From: Opimibacter sp041746735
GTDB lineage: Bacteria; Bacteroidota; Bacteroidia; Chitinophagales; Saprospiraceae
Assembly (NCBI GenBank): GCA_041746735.1
Contig: JBGTGP010000023.1
Location: 1-64,000, forward strand
DNA length: 64,000 nt
Direction: 5' to 3'
Shown: positions 24,626 through 34,195 of the stretch, one piece after another
Numbering within the stretch: the stretch's first letter is position 1
How the letters are laid out: every line of letters starts with the position of its first letter
The notes under the pieces: generated by a model
Told to the model about the DNA's origin: nothing
Database searches by the model: none
What the model saw: only the letters and a program-made list of their open reading frames with translations
Position numbers and translations under genes: made by a program

Positions 24626-26729
24626 AGTCCTGGACCACTTTGGAAAAGTCGGGAGTGATCCCCATATTTGCCCAGGTAAACGCATACATATCTCTCTGTA
24701 ATTCAATTTGTTGGGTAGTGGATACAGATCCATGGCCAGCTTTGGTCTGAATCCGGATCATCACCGGGTTATCCCCTTCATGGCATTCCTGCAGGGTCGC
24801 CGCAAACTTGAAGGAATGAGCTGGCACTACCCGGTCATCATGATCGGCTGTGGTGATGAGCGTGGCGGGATAGGCCGTGCCTTTTTTCAACGCATGTACG
24901 GGGCTGTAGTTTTTTAAATATTCAAACATTTCCTGAGAGTCATCTACGGTACCATAGTCGGCTGCCCAGCCGGCTCCTGCGGTAAAGGTGTGATACCGGA
25001 GCATATCCATAACGCCCACAGCGGGTATGGCCACCTTGCAGAGATCCGGACGCTGGGTCATGGTCGCCCCCACCAATAAACCGCCATTTGAGCCCCCCAT
25101 AATGGCCAGGTAATCACTGGATGTATACTTTTCCTGCATCAGGTATTCCGCGGCAGCGATAAAATCATCAAAGACATTCTGCTTCTTCAATTTCGTACCC
25201 GCTTCATGCCAGGTTTCGCCATATTCACCACCTCCACGGAGATTGGGTTGAGCATAAATACCTCCCTGTTCAAGCCAGGCCACACGCATGGCTGAAAAAG
25301 AGGGTGTCAGACTGATGTTAAATCCGCCGTAGGCGTAGAGCCAGGTTGGGTTTTTACCATTTAATGTGATTCCTTTTTTATGGACGATAAACATGGGCAC
25401 CTTGGTCCCATCCTTACTGGAATAGAATATTTGTTTGGTTTCATACGCGTCCGGATCAAAGTCGACCTGGGGCTGGCGATACAAAGTGGATTTGCCGCTG
25501 GCTATATCATAGTGGTAGATGGTGGAAGGACTGGTAAAGGAAGTAAACGAATAATAGAGATCGGGGTCTGTCTTATGGGCACCAAGTCTGGAGATAGATC
25601 CAATGCCCGGAAGTGCTATCTCGCGTTCCAGCTTTCCGGTGAGGTCAAATTGTTTTGCGGCGGATTTGGCATCGATGAGGTACTCCGCGAAGAGTTTGCC
25701 TCCGCCTGATCCGGCCTGGAGGACATGTTTGGTTTCTGGTATGATATCTATCCAATCGGAACGTCCGGGTTTGTCAAGATCTACGGCGATGACGCGGTAA
25801 TTGGGTGCATGGATATTGGTATTGAAGAAGAAGCGGCTGCCTTCATTTTCCACATAATTGATATCCGCAAAATAATCATCATTGATCTGTACCAGGGGAC
25901 TGGTGGGTCGGCTGAGGTCTTTGATATAGATCCGGTTTCCTGAGGTGTTTTGTGCAGCGGAGATGACGAGCCATTTTTGATCTTCAGTTACATGGCCCCA
26001 GATATAACGGTTGGGTTGCTGCTCCCCACCAAAGATCAATATATCGGAAGACTGGGGTGTGCCGAGTTTGTGATAGTAGAGTTTGTGGTGTTGTGTTTTT
26101 CCGGAAAGCTGGCTTCCATCTTTGGGATTGTCATAGCTGCTATAATAGAAACCTTCGTTATTGTACCACGAGGTTCCGCTAAACTTGACGTTGATGAGCG
26201 TGTCTTCGAGGATCGATTTGGTGATGGCATTCATCACGATGACTTTGCGCCAGTCAGAGCCTCCTTCGGTCACCTGATGTGCGGAAAGGGAGCCATCATG
26301 AGAGAAAGAAACACCGGCCAGACCGACAGTGGCATCTTCAGAAAAAGTATTGGGATCCAGAAAAACTTCGGGTTCGGCTTCGGGTTGCCCCTTAGGCCTG
26401 CGATACAGTACGCTATGGTTTTGAAGGCCGGTATTGCGATAAAAGTATTCAAACGAACCTTCCTTAAACGGGGCCGAAATGCGTTCATAATCGACCAGAG
26501 ATTCGAGTCGCTTTTGCAGATCTTCCCGCCAACTGATCTGGTCCAAATAACCAAAAGTGACTTTGTTCTGTGCTTCCACCCATTGACTGGTAGCACGGGA
26601 AGTGTCATTTTCCAACCAGCGGTAAGGATCTGGGACCTCCATACCATGATAGACATCGATGTGATCCGATTTTTCGGTGACGGGATAAGTCAGTTTCCGG
26701 GAGGCTGGGTCAGTCTGGTTACAACTCAT
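24624..26729 (-). CDS. Prolyl oligopeptidase family S9A protease
   Basis: A 701-aa serine peptidase of the prolyl oligopeptidase family, which cleaves short peptides after proline. The N-terminal propeller domain starts with DVYHGMEVPDPYRWLEND. The catalytic domain has GGSNGG with Ser547, the Asp in DHDDRVVPAHS and the His in AGHGS. The ATG at 26729 begins MSCNQ, directly inside what looks like a lipobox. Upstream, with one base removed from a C6 run (26749-26754), an ATG at 26778 would read MKISFHLIPPFILTAC and fuse in frame. As written the signal peptide is lost and the enzyme would be cytoplasmic. Confidence 0.9.
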   Translation of the reverse strand: MSCNQTDPASRKLTYPVTEKSDHIDVYHGMEVPDPYRWLENDTSRATSQWVEAQNKVTFGYLDQISWREDLQKRLESLVDYERISAPFKEGSFEYFYRNTGLQNHSVLYRRPKGQPEAEPEVFLDPNTFSEDATVGLAGVSFSHDGSLSAHQVTEGGSDWRKVIVMNAITKSILEDTLINVKFSGTSWYNNEGFYYSSYDNPKDGSQLSGKTQHHKLYYHKLGTPQSSDILIFGGEQQPNRYIWGHVTEDQKWLVISAAQNTSGNRIYIKDLSRPTSPLVQINDDYFADINYVENEGSRFFFNTNIHAPNYRVIAVDLDKPGRSDWIDIIPETKHVLQAGSGGGKLFAEYLIDAKSAAKQFDLTGKLEREIALPGIGSISRLGAHKTDPDLYYSFTSFTSPSTIYHYDIASGKSTLYRQPQVDFDPDAYETKQIFYSSKDGTKVPMFIVHKKGITLNGKNPTWLYAYGGFNISLTPSFSAMRVAWLEQGGIYAQPNLRGGGEYGETWHEAGTKLKKQNVFDDFIAAAEYLMQEKYTSSDYLAIMGGSNGGLLVGATMTQRPDLCKVAIPAVGVMDMLRYHTFTAGAGWAADYGTVDDSQEMFEYLKNYSPVHALKKGTAYPATLITTADHDDRVVPAHSFKFAATLQECHEGDNPVMIRIQTKAGHGSVSTTQQIELQRDMYAFTWANMGITPDFSKVVQD

Positions 26730-26901
26730 ACAAGCCGTTAGGATGAAAGGGGGGTATTAGATGAAAAGAAATCTTCATGGTGCGGGTGTGAATAAGAGGT
26801 GGCTTAAATCAGGGCTGTAAAATAGGAAGTACTGAGAGGTCCGGTGTGGCAAACCGACCGTAAGGACTCTACTGAATGGCCCCTCTTTCCGGCCAATGCA
26901 G

Positions 26902-27450
26902 TTAACGGGGAGGTCTGTTGGAGAATCCAAAAAAACTTCCGCAGACACCTCCGATGATGTGTGCAAACTGAGATATCTGGTCTGTGGCCAGACTCTGAAG
27001 AACTTCCTTCCCGATGAAGAGTAAGGCGACCAGGATAAAGGTCAGCGGGATTTCTCCGCTTTTGGTGTTGGTAAAACTAACCAACAGGATGAGCATGAAA
27101 ACGATACCACTAGCCCCGAGTAGTCCGGTATGGAAGAAAACGACATTCAGTAATCCGGTCACCAGGGCTGTAATCAGGATCATCAATAGTGTTCTTGCAT
27201 CCCCATATTTTTCTTCTACAATGGGGCCCAGCAAGAGCACGAATGTGAGGTTGCCCATGAGATGTTCAATACTGACATGACCGACGACATGAGTGAAGAG
27301 GGTGATCAGAGAGAGGGGTTGAGCGATACTGACATGACCCAGTGTAAACCAGGGCATGAGGCTTCCGGCCAGAACCCGATCCAGGAAAAAAACGGCTACG
27401 CAGATCAGGGAATAGCCCAGGATCACGGGCGAGTTGAACTTCAGTTTCAT
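26902..27450 (-). CDS. Rhomboid-family intramembrane serine protease
   Basis: A 182-aa rhomboid protease that cuts substrates inside the membrane. Six hydrophobic segments span the protein. The catalytic dyad is present: Ser114 in GASG and His164 in AHIIGG, together with the conserved HVSIEHLMGN (H58, H63, N67) of the oxyanion region. Length is that of a minimal bacterial rhomboid without extra domains. It lies upstream of the peptidase gene on the same strand, with a 172-bp gap in which I see nothing. Confidence 0.9.
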   Translation of the reverse strand: MKLKFNSPVILGYSLICVAVFFLDRVLAGSLMPWFTLGHVSIAQPLSLITLFTHVVGHVSIEHLMGNLTFVLLLGPIVEEKYGDARTLLMILITALVTGLLNVVFFHTGLLGASGIVFMLILLVSFTNTKSGEIPLTFILVALLFIGKEVLQSLATDQISQFAHIIGGVCGSFFGFSNRPPR

Positions 27451-27493
27451 AGTGGATATATTTTCGAATCCGGAGTGAAAATAGGGGAATTAT

Positions 27494-27745
27494 GAGAGGT
27501 GAGAGGTTGAGAGGTTGAGAGGTTGAGGAGTTGAGAGGTTGAGGCGTTGAGAGGTTGAGGAGTTTAGTGTGTAAGGATGACTATGCGTTGGTGATGATGT
27601 TGACAGGAGATTTGGCTAATGGATACGGCTGGTGTTCCTGGAGCGAGATCTTGGGCGACTCCTTCTGGGTTGGAGATGGGGGTGTGCTTCGGACCCCGGG
27701 TTGCAACCCGGGGTTATAGATGGGTAAGCCCTTCGGGCTTATGTG
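27494..27745. repeat. Repeat block A: GAGGTTGA minisatellite and palindrome
   Basis: A minisatellite of roughly 10 bp (GAGAGGTTGA) covers 27494-27572. A unique-looking stretch follows, then a perfect 22-bp palindrome at 27693-27714 (ACCCCGGGTTG and its complement) and a TAAGCCC/GGGCTTA hairpin at 27725-27741. The block recurs at 33194 and 38777, before and after each adhesin cassette. No coding potential is supported. Confidence 0.85.
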
Positions 27746-28562
27746 GGATAAGTGGTGACTTTGCAGGAGCGGGTCGCGACCCGCCCCTACAAAGTCAAGG
27801 ACAATCCATTCAGGCTTATGGGGGATATAGCTTTAGACGGGCAGCGGAATATCCGATTGCGAGGCGGAATGTGGAAATCAGGGAAAGAGAATTATGTCAG
27901 GGGGGCATAAAATATTTTGTTATTCCGAAATATTGATTAACTTTAATTCTACAAACACCCAAGCCAATTCTACTTCGAATGAACCAGGCTCTGAGTATCC
28001 ACCATCTCAGCGCATCAGCGCATTAAATGGAATCAGACCGTATGCCATGATCCTTCCTAAGAAACATCCGGCCCACTCTTTCGTATTCTCCCTTCGACAA
28101 GGCCTTTACCTTTTACCCTTCACCTTTTACCCCACTTGCGCGCAATACGCGCAAGACAGAGCATCAACGCTATCTGACTGTGTTCGAATCACTATTGGAT
28201 GTTGGCTTGCAGCAGCAATTTTTATCTGCGAATTCTCCTCTTCAATATACAGAATATCAGTTTATTATGCCGCCAGGTGCATCAGGCTGTATGCCTATTG
28301 GTGCATTGATGCCTGGAAGTGCATTTGGTGGTTGATTTTGGATTTCTTACATTCGACAACAAAGTGGAGACGGCGCTATGTGCCGGTGAGGGTGCGAGAC
28401 AAGGTCCGCCTCTCCCGGAGCCCCGTAGCGTTTTCAGCATAAGGAAATGCAGTCAGGGATGGGAGAGGCTCTGCAAGAATGCCGGGGATTCCGGCAAGGC
28501 GAGCGTACACCAAAGCAAAAGAGAACTTGTGATTATCTCTTAACAGTTTTAATTCAATTACA
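27746..28562. other. Intergenic region before cassette 1
   Basis: Besides the decayed fragment listed separately (28160-28482) I see no supported gene. GGGTCGCGACCC near 27770 is another GC-rich palindrome. The sequence 28090-28137 holds CTTTTACC words, complements of the GGTAAAG words elsewhere. An open frame at 27894-28442 has no recognisable content. Confidence 0.5.
28160..28482 (+). pseudogene. Decayed gene fragment, copy 1
   Basis: This stretch matches 33722-34042 at roughly 90 percent by eye, with one 3-base gap. In one frame the two copies read HQRYLTVFESLLD, QFIMPPGASG and ALMPGSAFG, differing mostly by conservative changes (V/I, Y/F, E/D), then hit the same stop; downstream parts are open in other frames. 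That suggests a remnant of one old gene, perhaps of a mobile element, carried by both modules. The family is not recognised. Confidence 0.45.
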
Positions 28563-29084
28563 TTGAATAATATATTATTTAGCATTCTGATGCTTGCATC
28601 TTTCATGATGATATCCTGTGACAGACAGGATAGTTCACTACAGTCCATGTCGTCCGGACCACAAGTGCAATTAGCGAATCGGACAATTGATGATTGCGAT
28701 CAATGCCCGGTAAGCGATCCTCCACATTGTTGTTGCGCAGTGGAGCTGGTAGATGGGGGGCCTGCTGACCTGCTCATCTGTGGCACGTATAACAGTTCTC
28801 CATCTCTGTTATGTGGCACATACACTTTGCCAGGTTCATGTTCTACAGTTGCAAGTTACAATTCATATCTCGCGCTAGATCTAATGAGCATCACTAGAGG
28901 GTTAGTCTGTCTTCCGGTTGGGGGTACGTTCAGAATAGTGAATATTGGAAGCAATACGGTTTATCTGAAAATAACCTGCCGAATCAATGAAACTGACCCA
29001 CCATATGTCATGATAGAACTTGAACCGAATGAGGAAGTCTTCTATGTCAGCAATGGCAGTTGTTTTCTTGCTCCGTGCGAATAA
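28563..29084 (+). CDS. Cysteine-rich lipoprotein, cassette 1
   Basis: A 173-aa predicted lipoprotein of unknown function. A TTG start gives MNNILFSILMLASFMMISC, a lipoprotein signal with lipidated Cys19; the ATG at 28590 would shorten it. The mature part is unusually cysteine-rich: DDCDQCP, HCCCA, LICGT, then single Cys residues to the terminal APCE. The paralogue at 34196 keeps these positions (DCDLCP, CCCG, QICGT, GPCE) although the rest has diverged, so they probably form disulphides or bind metal. It precedes a T9SS adhesin gene by a short gap with a hairpin, and the same pair recurs in cassette 2. Confidence 0.78.
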   Translation: MNNILFSILMLASFMMISCDRQDSSLQSMSSGPQVQLANRTIDDCDQCPVSDPPHCCCAVELVDGGPADLLICGTYNSSPSLLCGTYTLPGSCSTVASYNSYLALDLMSITRGLVCLPVGGTFRIVNIGSNTVYLKITCRINETDPPYVMIELEPNEEVFYVSNGSCFLAPCE

Positions 29085-29112
29085 TATTATGTACAAATGA
29101 TGTTGCATTCAT

Positions 29113-29138
29113 GGGCATTCCTCTTTACGGGAATGCCC
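29113..29138 (+). other. Hairpin between lipoprotein and adhesin genes, cassette 1
   Basis: GGGCATTCC (29113-29121) pairs with GGAATGCCC (29130-29138) across 8 nt. There is no T-tract, so termination is uncertain. It sits at the place of the stronger hairpin at 34792 in cassette 2. Confidence 0.5.
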
Positions 29139-29144
29139 CCATTA

Positions 29145-32100
29145 ATGTTTAATTCAATGTATTTTAGTACTAACTCCCTGGGTTTTCTCAATTGTGTGGT
29201 AAACCTTAGCATTAGATTAGGCTTTTTACTAGTGTGTCTGGTTGTGATGATTTCAGGAATCCATTCCCAATCCTATTTTGGCCTTACAACTGAGTTTCAT
29301 AGAATTACTTTTGATTCATCAGGGTGTGGAAGCTGTTCAAGCACCTTCCTGAATAACCCGACAGTTCCAGAGAATGGAGCCACAATGACTCCCCAAAGAA
29401 AGTTTTATGCAAGTGGGCAGTCCTTGCAAAACCTTTATACTATACATGAGATGGATACGATTTCAGGAACAGGAATCGTTTTGATTTCATTTAATATACC
29501 TCTCTCTGGAATCGGCCTTGGCGCTATTGCAACTTTTGATGGGAATGTAGTTTATGTCATGAGTCCACACGACTTCTACAGGTTTCATCTGAGTGATAGC
29601 ACAATAACTTTACTAGGTAGCCCCGGAATAGAACGTATTGGAGAGCTTACGGCATTCAATGGGGATTTGTATTATACCACTTGGGGGGGTATTGTGAAAG
29701 TAGATACACTTAACCTCACGAATAGTAGTATCGTGGCATTTTATCCTGTATCCGAACCCATTTATGCCCCTTCAGCCTCTCATATATGTAATACAATGAT
29801 TGGAAACAGAATAGTGAATTTTCATAGTGAAATTGTTGCTATCAATCTTTCGGACGGGGCCGTTACTGCCCTTTGCAGTCCTTCCATCGGTTTAGCTGGC
29901 CCACATGGCATCACCTCCATGCTGGAGTTCAGCACCGTGCCTGAATGTGACAATCTACTTGACCTCGACTGCGACGACAGCTCCGGCACCACCGGATCTG
30001 ATTATTTAAGTGAGCCATATACCTGCATGAGCGATGGTGTCGGGATCGCCGACGATGACACCCGTATGTACTACGACGATTGGATCACAACACTCACCGC
30101 CCGCATCAGTGGCTTTGTGCCAGATGGATCACTGGAGTATCTGGTGAGTATAGGGGGTGTAGCAGGTATCAGCGTGGCAGGCAGCGGGACCGATATGATC
30201 ACCCTATCCAATGCAGGCGGTGCCCGATCCACAGAGTTTATCGATGCACTACGACTGATTCAATACAGAAATGATGCACTGTATCCCACAGGCGGCCAGC
30301 GCACGGTGGAGGTGCAGTTTACCACTGCATCCGGATCTATGAGCAATGTGGCGACTGCCTTTATTGAGGTTATTGAGCTGCCCCAGCTCCAGGTCGATCT
30401 CGGCCCGGATATCGAAGCTTGCGAGGGCGAGTCATATATCCTGGATGCAGGCCACCCTGGAGCTACCTACCAATGGTCTTCTGGGCAGACCACGCGGATG
30501 ATCACCCCGGCAGATCCCGGCACCTATATCGTCATCGTCTCCAACGGACTCCAATGCCCCGGCTCAGACACCATCCTGTATGATGTCCTGCCAGTCATCG
30601 AAGTTGCACTCACTGGGCCATCCATGATCTGTGACAATCAGGCGGTGATGCTAACGCTCACAACAGACGCACCATTTCCGGTCACGGTGGAGATTCAGTC
30701 TACTCAAAGTGGTTCAATACTACTTCAGGACGTAACAGGTACAGTACAGTTTCAGGATATCATTGCGTTTGCCTCTACGTATACCATTTCGGCTGTCACT
30801 CCATCTTCTCCTGCCTGTATAGAGCTCGCACAAGATCAGGTGACAGTGGAGGTATTCCCCACCTATGTTCATCAAGTAGAGGTGTCGATTTGTGAGGGCG
30901 ACAGCGTCTGGTTAGGTTTTTACTGGGAGAAATTTGACGGGACGTATGAAAATTTCTTTTCTTCCATTCATGGATGTGACAGCACGGTCACCACGACGAT
31001 CTATCTGCTGCCTGCCGAACTGATCTTCCTTCAGGGCGAAACCTGTGATCCCACTCAGGCCGGAGTGTTCTTCCAGCATCTGGAAAATCCAAATGGATGT
31101 GATACCGTGATCCGGACGACGGTGACGCTCCTGCCCTCCGATACCACAACTTTTATTGCGTTGACGTGTAGCTCTTCTCAAGTAGGGAGTACGATTGATA
31201 CATTGATCAATGCGCTCGGCTGCGACAGTCTAATCCTACACGCCACGGTTCTTGATCCACCCGCCGATACTACGATGGTCTTCATGAACTCCTGTGACTC
31301 GTTGCTGCTGGGGACAGTATACAATACGCTGATTGGCGCTGATGGTTGTGATAGTATTGTCGCTGTGGTTACATCGTTTGCAGAGGTAGATACCACCTAC
31401 ATCTCAGGCACTTCGTGTATTCCGCAGAATATCGGTGTGTTTGAGGATCTCTATGCAAGTTCGGAAGGATGTGACAGTCTGGTGATCACTACAATCACGC
31501 CCGGACTACCCGACACCACGTATCTGAATCTGACTTCCTGTGATTCGTCAAGTCTCGGTGTATTTGAGACTTTACTGACGGCGGTCAATGGTTGTGACAG
31601 CCTGATCATCACGACTGTAACGTATTCGGAATCGGATTCGACGTTTCTGGATGCAGTCACCTGTGATCCGGCAGAAGCAGGGATATTTATAGTCCTGTAT
31701 CTCAATCAATTTGGGTGCGACAGTATAGTCACAAGAACAATCACACTGGCACCGACACACGACATTCAATTCGTCAGTGCTTCATGCCAACCGCAGGATA
31801 CCGGTACGTTCGTTCAGTATCTGACCAATCAATCCGGATGTGATAGCATTGTTACGACAATTGTTTCGCTGCTTCCGGCACATGACGTGCTCTTTACTTC
31901 CTCATCATGTCATGAGGCAGATACGGGAGTATTCATACAACAACTCATCAATCAGCATGGATGTGACAGTGTCGTCACAAGTATCGTTTCCCTCACCGAT
32001 GTGATCACTACGATACTGGAAGACTTCACCTGTGATGAAAACTCGACCGGATCTATGGAGACGTTGTACACCTCTACAGCCGGCTGTGATAGTCTAGTCA

Positions 32101-33137
32101 TTGAGCTTACGTCATTGTTCCCTCTGCCGGAGCTGGAGTTACAATCTACCATGGACTACAATGGATATGATGTGAGTTGTGAAGGTGCGGATGATGGTGG
32201 GATAGAAGCGATCGCCGATGGTATCGGGCCCTTTGCGTATCTGTGGAGTACAGGAGATATGGATTCATCGATTCAGGGCATACAAGCAGGGAACTATAGT
32301 GTAGGTGTGACAGATGGAAACGGATGTATAATCACGGGCGTCATCACACTTCATGAGCCGGAGGAGTTCATGCTGGGTTTTGGTATCAGCTCACCAGGAT
32401 GTTTTGAACAAGAGAAAGGCAGCATCACGGTGATAGCATCGGGTGGTGTACCTCCATATCGGTATGCCATGAATGGAAGTGCCTACACCACAGAACCGAC
32501 ATTCGACGGGCTGGATGGTGGCCTATATCACCTGACGGCTCTGGATGCCAATGAATGTGAGGCTGGAGAGTTGATCTGGATTAAGGCACCCGTACAAGTA
32601 CAGGTGGATCTTGGTGGTGATCAACATATTGCATCGGGCGATACGGTGCGATTGGAGGCGATGGTCAATGTGCCGTTGGATTCGCTTAGTCTGGTGACTT
32701 GGAATGGAGCAGGAACTGCGCCTTGTGTGAATTGTATCACTCAAACTGTAGTACCCGTAATCACCACTTCCTATTCCGTGGAAGTGATCTCAGTGGATGG
32801 TTGTTCGGACAGGGATGACATGACGGTCTTTGTGGATCGTGATGATGAGATCTATGTTCCGAATATTTTTTCTCCGAATGGAGATGGTATCAATGACAGG
32901 TTGATTATTGGGGCTGGCCGGGATATAGAGATGATTCATTCGTTGGTGATTTTCGATCGATGGGGGACGATGGTGTACGCTGCCAATGAGTTTGCGCCGA
33001 ACGATGCATCTGTAGCGTGGGATGGCACCAGCAGAGGACAGACGCTTAATCCTGGGGTGTTTACATACAGGGTGGAGGTTAGGTTGTCAGGTGGAGGGGG
33101 ATTTGTGAGGTATGGGGATGTGACTTTGGTCAGGTGA
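29145..33137 (+). CDS. Giant T9SS type B surface protein, cassette 1
   Basis: About 1,330 aa, secreted. A signal peptide (VNLSIRLGFLLVCLVVMISG, cut near SQS) leads to a propeller-like N-terminal region (to about residue 270), a cadherin-like stretch (about 300-420), a PKD-like segment and nine 41-residue repeats (31017-32123), each with two Cys spaced C-x17-C and a GCDS core. SprB-like repeats follow (DVSCEGADDGGIEA, YSVGVTDGNGC). The end is the gliding-motility-associated domain: YVPNIFSPNGDGINDRL, FDRWGTMVY, GVFTYRVEV, used for T9SS export and surface attachment. An ATG at 29097 lies upstream of the hairpin; GTG near 29199 is also possible. A role in adhesion is inferred. Confidence 0.88.
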   Translation: MFNSMYFSTNSLGFLNCVVNLSIRLGFLLVCLVVMISGIHSQSYFGLTTEFHRITFDSSGCGSCSSTFLNNPTVPENGATMTPQRKFYASGQSLQNLYTIHEMDTISGTGIVLISFNIPLSGIGLGAIATFDGNVVYVMSPHDFYRFHLSDSTITLLGSPGIERIGELTAFNGDLYYTTWGGIVKVDTLNLTNSSIVAFYPVSEPIYAPSASHICNTMIGNRIVNFHSEIVAINLSDGAVTALCSPSIGLAGPHGITSMLEFSTVPECDNLLDLDCDDSSGTTGSDYLSEPYTCMSDGVGIADDDTRMYYDDWITTLTARISGFVPDGSLEYLVSIGGVAGISVAGSGTDMITLSNAGGARSTEFIDALRLIQYRNDALYPTGGQRTVEVQFTTASGSMSNVATAFIEVIELPQLQVDLGPDIEACEGESYILDAGHPGATYQWSSGQTTRMITPADPGTYIVIVSNGLQCPGSDTILYDVLPVIEVALTGPSMICDNQAVMLTLTTDAPFPVTVEIQSTQSGSILLQDVTGTVQFQDIIAFASTYTISAVTPSSPACIELAQDQVTVEVFPTYVHQVEVSICEGDSVWLGFYWEKFDGTYENFFSSIHGCDSTVTTTIYLLPAELIFLQGETCDPTQAGVFFQHLENPNGCDTVIRTTVTLLPSDTTTFIALTCSSSQVGSTIDTLINALGCDSLILHATVLDPPADTTMVFMNSCDSLLLGTVYNTLIGADGCDSIVAVVTSFAEVDTTYISGTSCIPQNIGVFEDLYASSEGCDSLVITTITPGLPDTTYLNLTSCDSSSLGVFETLLTAVNGCDSLIITTVTYSESDSTFLDAVTCDPAEAGIFIVLYLNQFGCDSIVTRTITLAPTHDIQFVSASCQPQDTGTFVQYLTNQSGCDSIVTTIVSLLPAHDVLFTSSSCHEADTGVFIQQLINQHGCDSVVTSIVSLTDVITTILEDFTCDENSTGSMETLYTSTAGCDSLVIELTSLFPLPELELQSTMDYNGYDVSCEGADDGGIEAIADGIGPFAYLWSTGDMDSSIQGIQAGNYSVGVTDGNGCIITGVITLHEPEEFMLGFGISSPGCFEQEKGSITVIASGGVPPYRYAMNGSAYTTEPTFDGLDGGLYHLTALDANECEAGELIWIKAPVQVQVDLGGDQHIASGDTVRLEAMVNVPLDSLSLVTWNGAGTAPCVNCITQTVVPVITTSYSVEVISVDGCSDRDDMTVFVDRDDEIYVPNIFSPNGDGINDRLIIGAGRDIEMIHSLVIFDRWGTMVYAANEFAPNDASVAWDGTSRGQTLNPGVFTYRVEVRLSGGGGFVRYGDVTLVR
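31017..32123 (+). repeat. Nine 41-codon repeats in adhesin 1
   Basis: Nine in-frame units of 123 bp. The residue pattern is Cys at position 10, Cys at 28 within GCDS/GCDT, followed by alternating hydrophobic residues (VxTTxxLLP). Every unit has exactly 41 residues. Unit-to-unit DNA identity is modest, so this is an old protein repeat rather than a fresh satellite. Confidence 0.9.
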
Positions 33138-33445
33138 GTGGGGTGCTTCGACCTGCTTGACACATCCTCGTGCTACAGCTCAGCAACCGTGGGTGAGAGG
33201 TTGAGAGGTTGAGAAGTTGAGAAGTTGAGAGGTTGATGAGTTTAGTGTTTAGGAGTTTAGTGTTTAGTGTTGATTGTGCCCTCATGATATAGGTTGACAG
33301 GAGATTTGAGCTATTGGATACGGTTGGCGTTCCGGGAACTAGATCTTGGGCGATCCTTTCAGGGTCGGAGATGGGGGGTGTGCTTCGGACCCCGGGTTGC
33401 AACCCGGGGTTAAAGATGGGTAAGCCCTTCGGGCTTATGTATGAT
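33138..33445. repeat. Repeat block B
   Basis: It begins with a 56-bp stretch after the adhesin stop, identical or nearly so to that at 38722. The GAGAGGTTGA minisatellite follows at 33194-33240, the perfect 22-bp palindrome at 33389-33410 and the TAAGCCC/GGGCTTA hairpin. Same architecture as block A. Confidence 0.85.
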
Positions 33446-33505
33446 CTTAATTTCTTTCATAGATCGTGCTTTAACTCTTGATGTCTCTCGATGTCTCTCG
33501 TTTTA

Positions 33506-33596
33506 GTCGCCGAAGCTTTAGCGAGGGAGATCCTTTGGTCGCCGAAGCTTTAGCGAAGGAGATCTTTTAGTCGCCGAAGCCCTTACTAAGGAGTAA
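33506..33596. repeat. Three 32-bp tandem repeats
   Basis: Units start at 33506, 33538 and 33570, each beginning GTCGCCGAAGC and containing GGAGATC in the first two. Two copies of ATGTCTCTCG precede them (33481-33500). Nothing like this array is present at the equivalent place in module 1. Confidence 0.75.
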
Positions 33597-33721
33597 AACT
33601 TTAACATTTGAAAGCGGTAAAAAATACACTTCATTCAAAAAAAACCGTATATTTGAAAAGCAAACACCCCTCTCGCTTAAAACCATTAAATTGAAAAAGT
33701 TTCTGGATATACACTTTTTCA

Positions 33722-34042
33722 GCGCATCAGCGCTATCTGACGGTGTTCGAATCACTATTGGATATTGGCTTGCAGCCGCACTATTTCTCAGCATATTCTC
33801 TTCTTCAATTTACAGATTACCAGTTTATTATGCCGCCAGGTGCATCAGGCAGCGTGCCTATGTGTGCATTGATGCCTGGAAGTGCATTTGGTTGATTTTG
33901 GATTTCTTACATTCGACAACAAAGTGGAGACGGCGCTATGTGCCGGTGAGGGTGAGAGACAAGGTCCGCCTCTCCCGGGGCCCCGTAGCGTTTTCAACAT
34001 AAGGAAATGCAGTCAGGGATGGGAGAGGCTCTGCAAGAATGA
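33722..34042 (+). pseudogene. Decayed gene fragment, copy 2
   Basis: The partner of 28160-28482, with homology starting and ending at the same points (from HQRYLTVFES to CTGCAAGAAT). The most credible frame reads TDYQFIMPPGASGSVPMCALMPGSAFG and then a stop. Most substitutions lie in the first half; the second half is almost unchanged. Family unknown. The flanking 33600-33721 and 34043-34195 show no supported gene. Confidence 0.45.
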
Positions 34043-34195
34043 CCGAAGATTCGGACGCATTTACACCAGAGCAAAAAAGGAGCTAATGTTTTCTATTCAC
34101 TTAGGCGATTTCGTATAACTTGATTCATGTTTTCTTTCCTTTCAATAGGATTGTGGAAATCAGAGTCATACGAAGAGCCTAACAAATCTCTGGAA

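Noticed and set aside
25950..26741. 263-codon frame opposite the prolyl oligopeptidase
   Set aside because: The minus strand is clearly coding with catalytic motifs; the antisense frame has none.
27894..28442. 182-codon plus-strand frame before cassette 1
   Set aside because: No signal, domain or sensible composition; its end overlaps the decayed fragment, where another frame shows more protein-like changes between copies.
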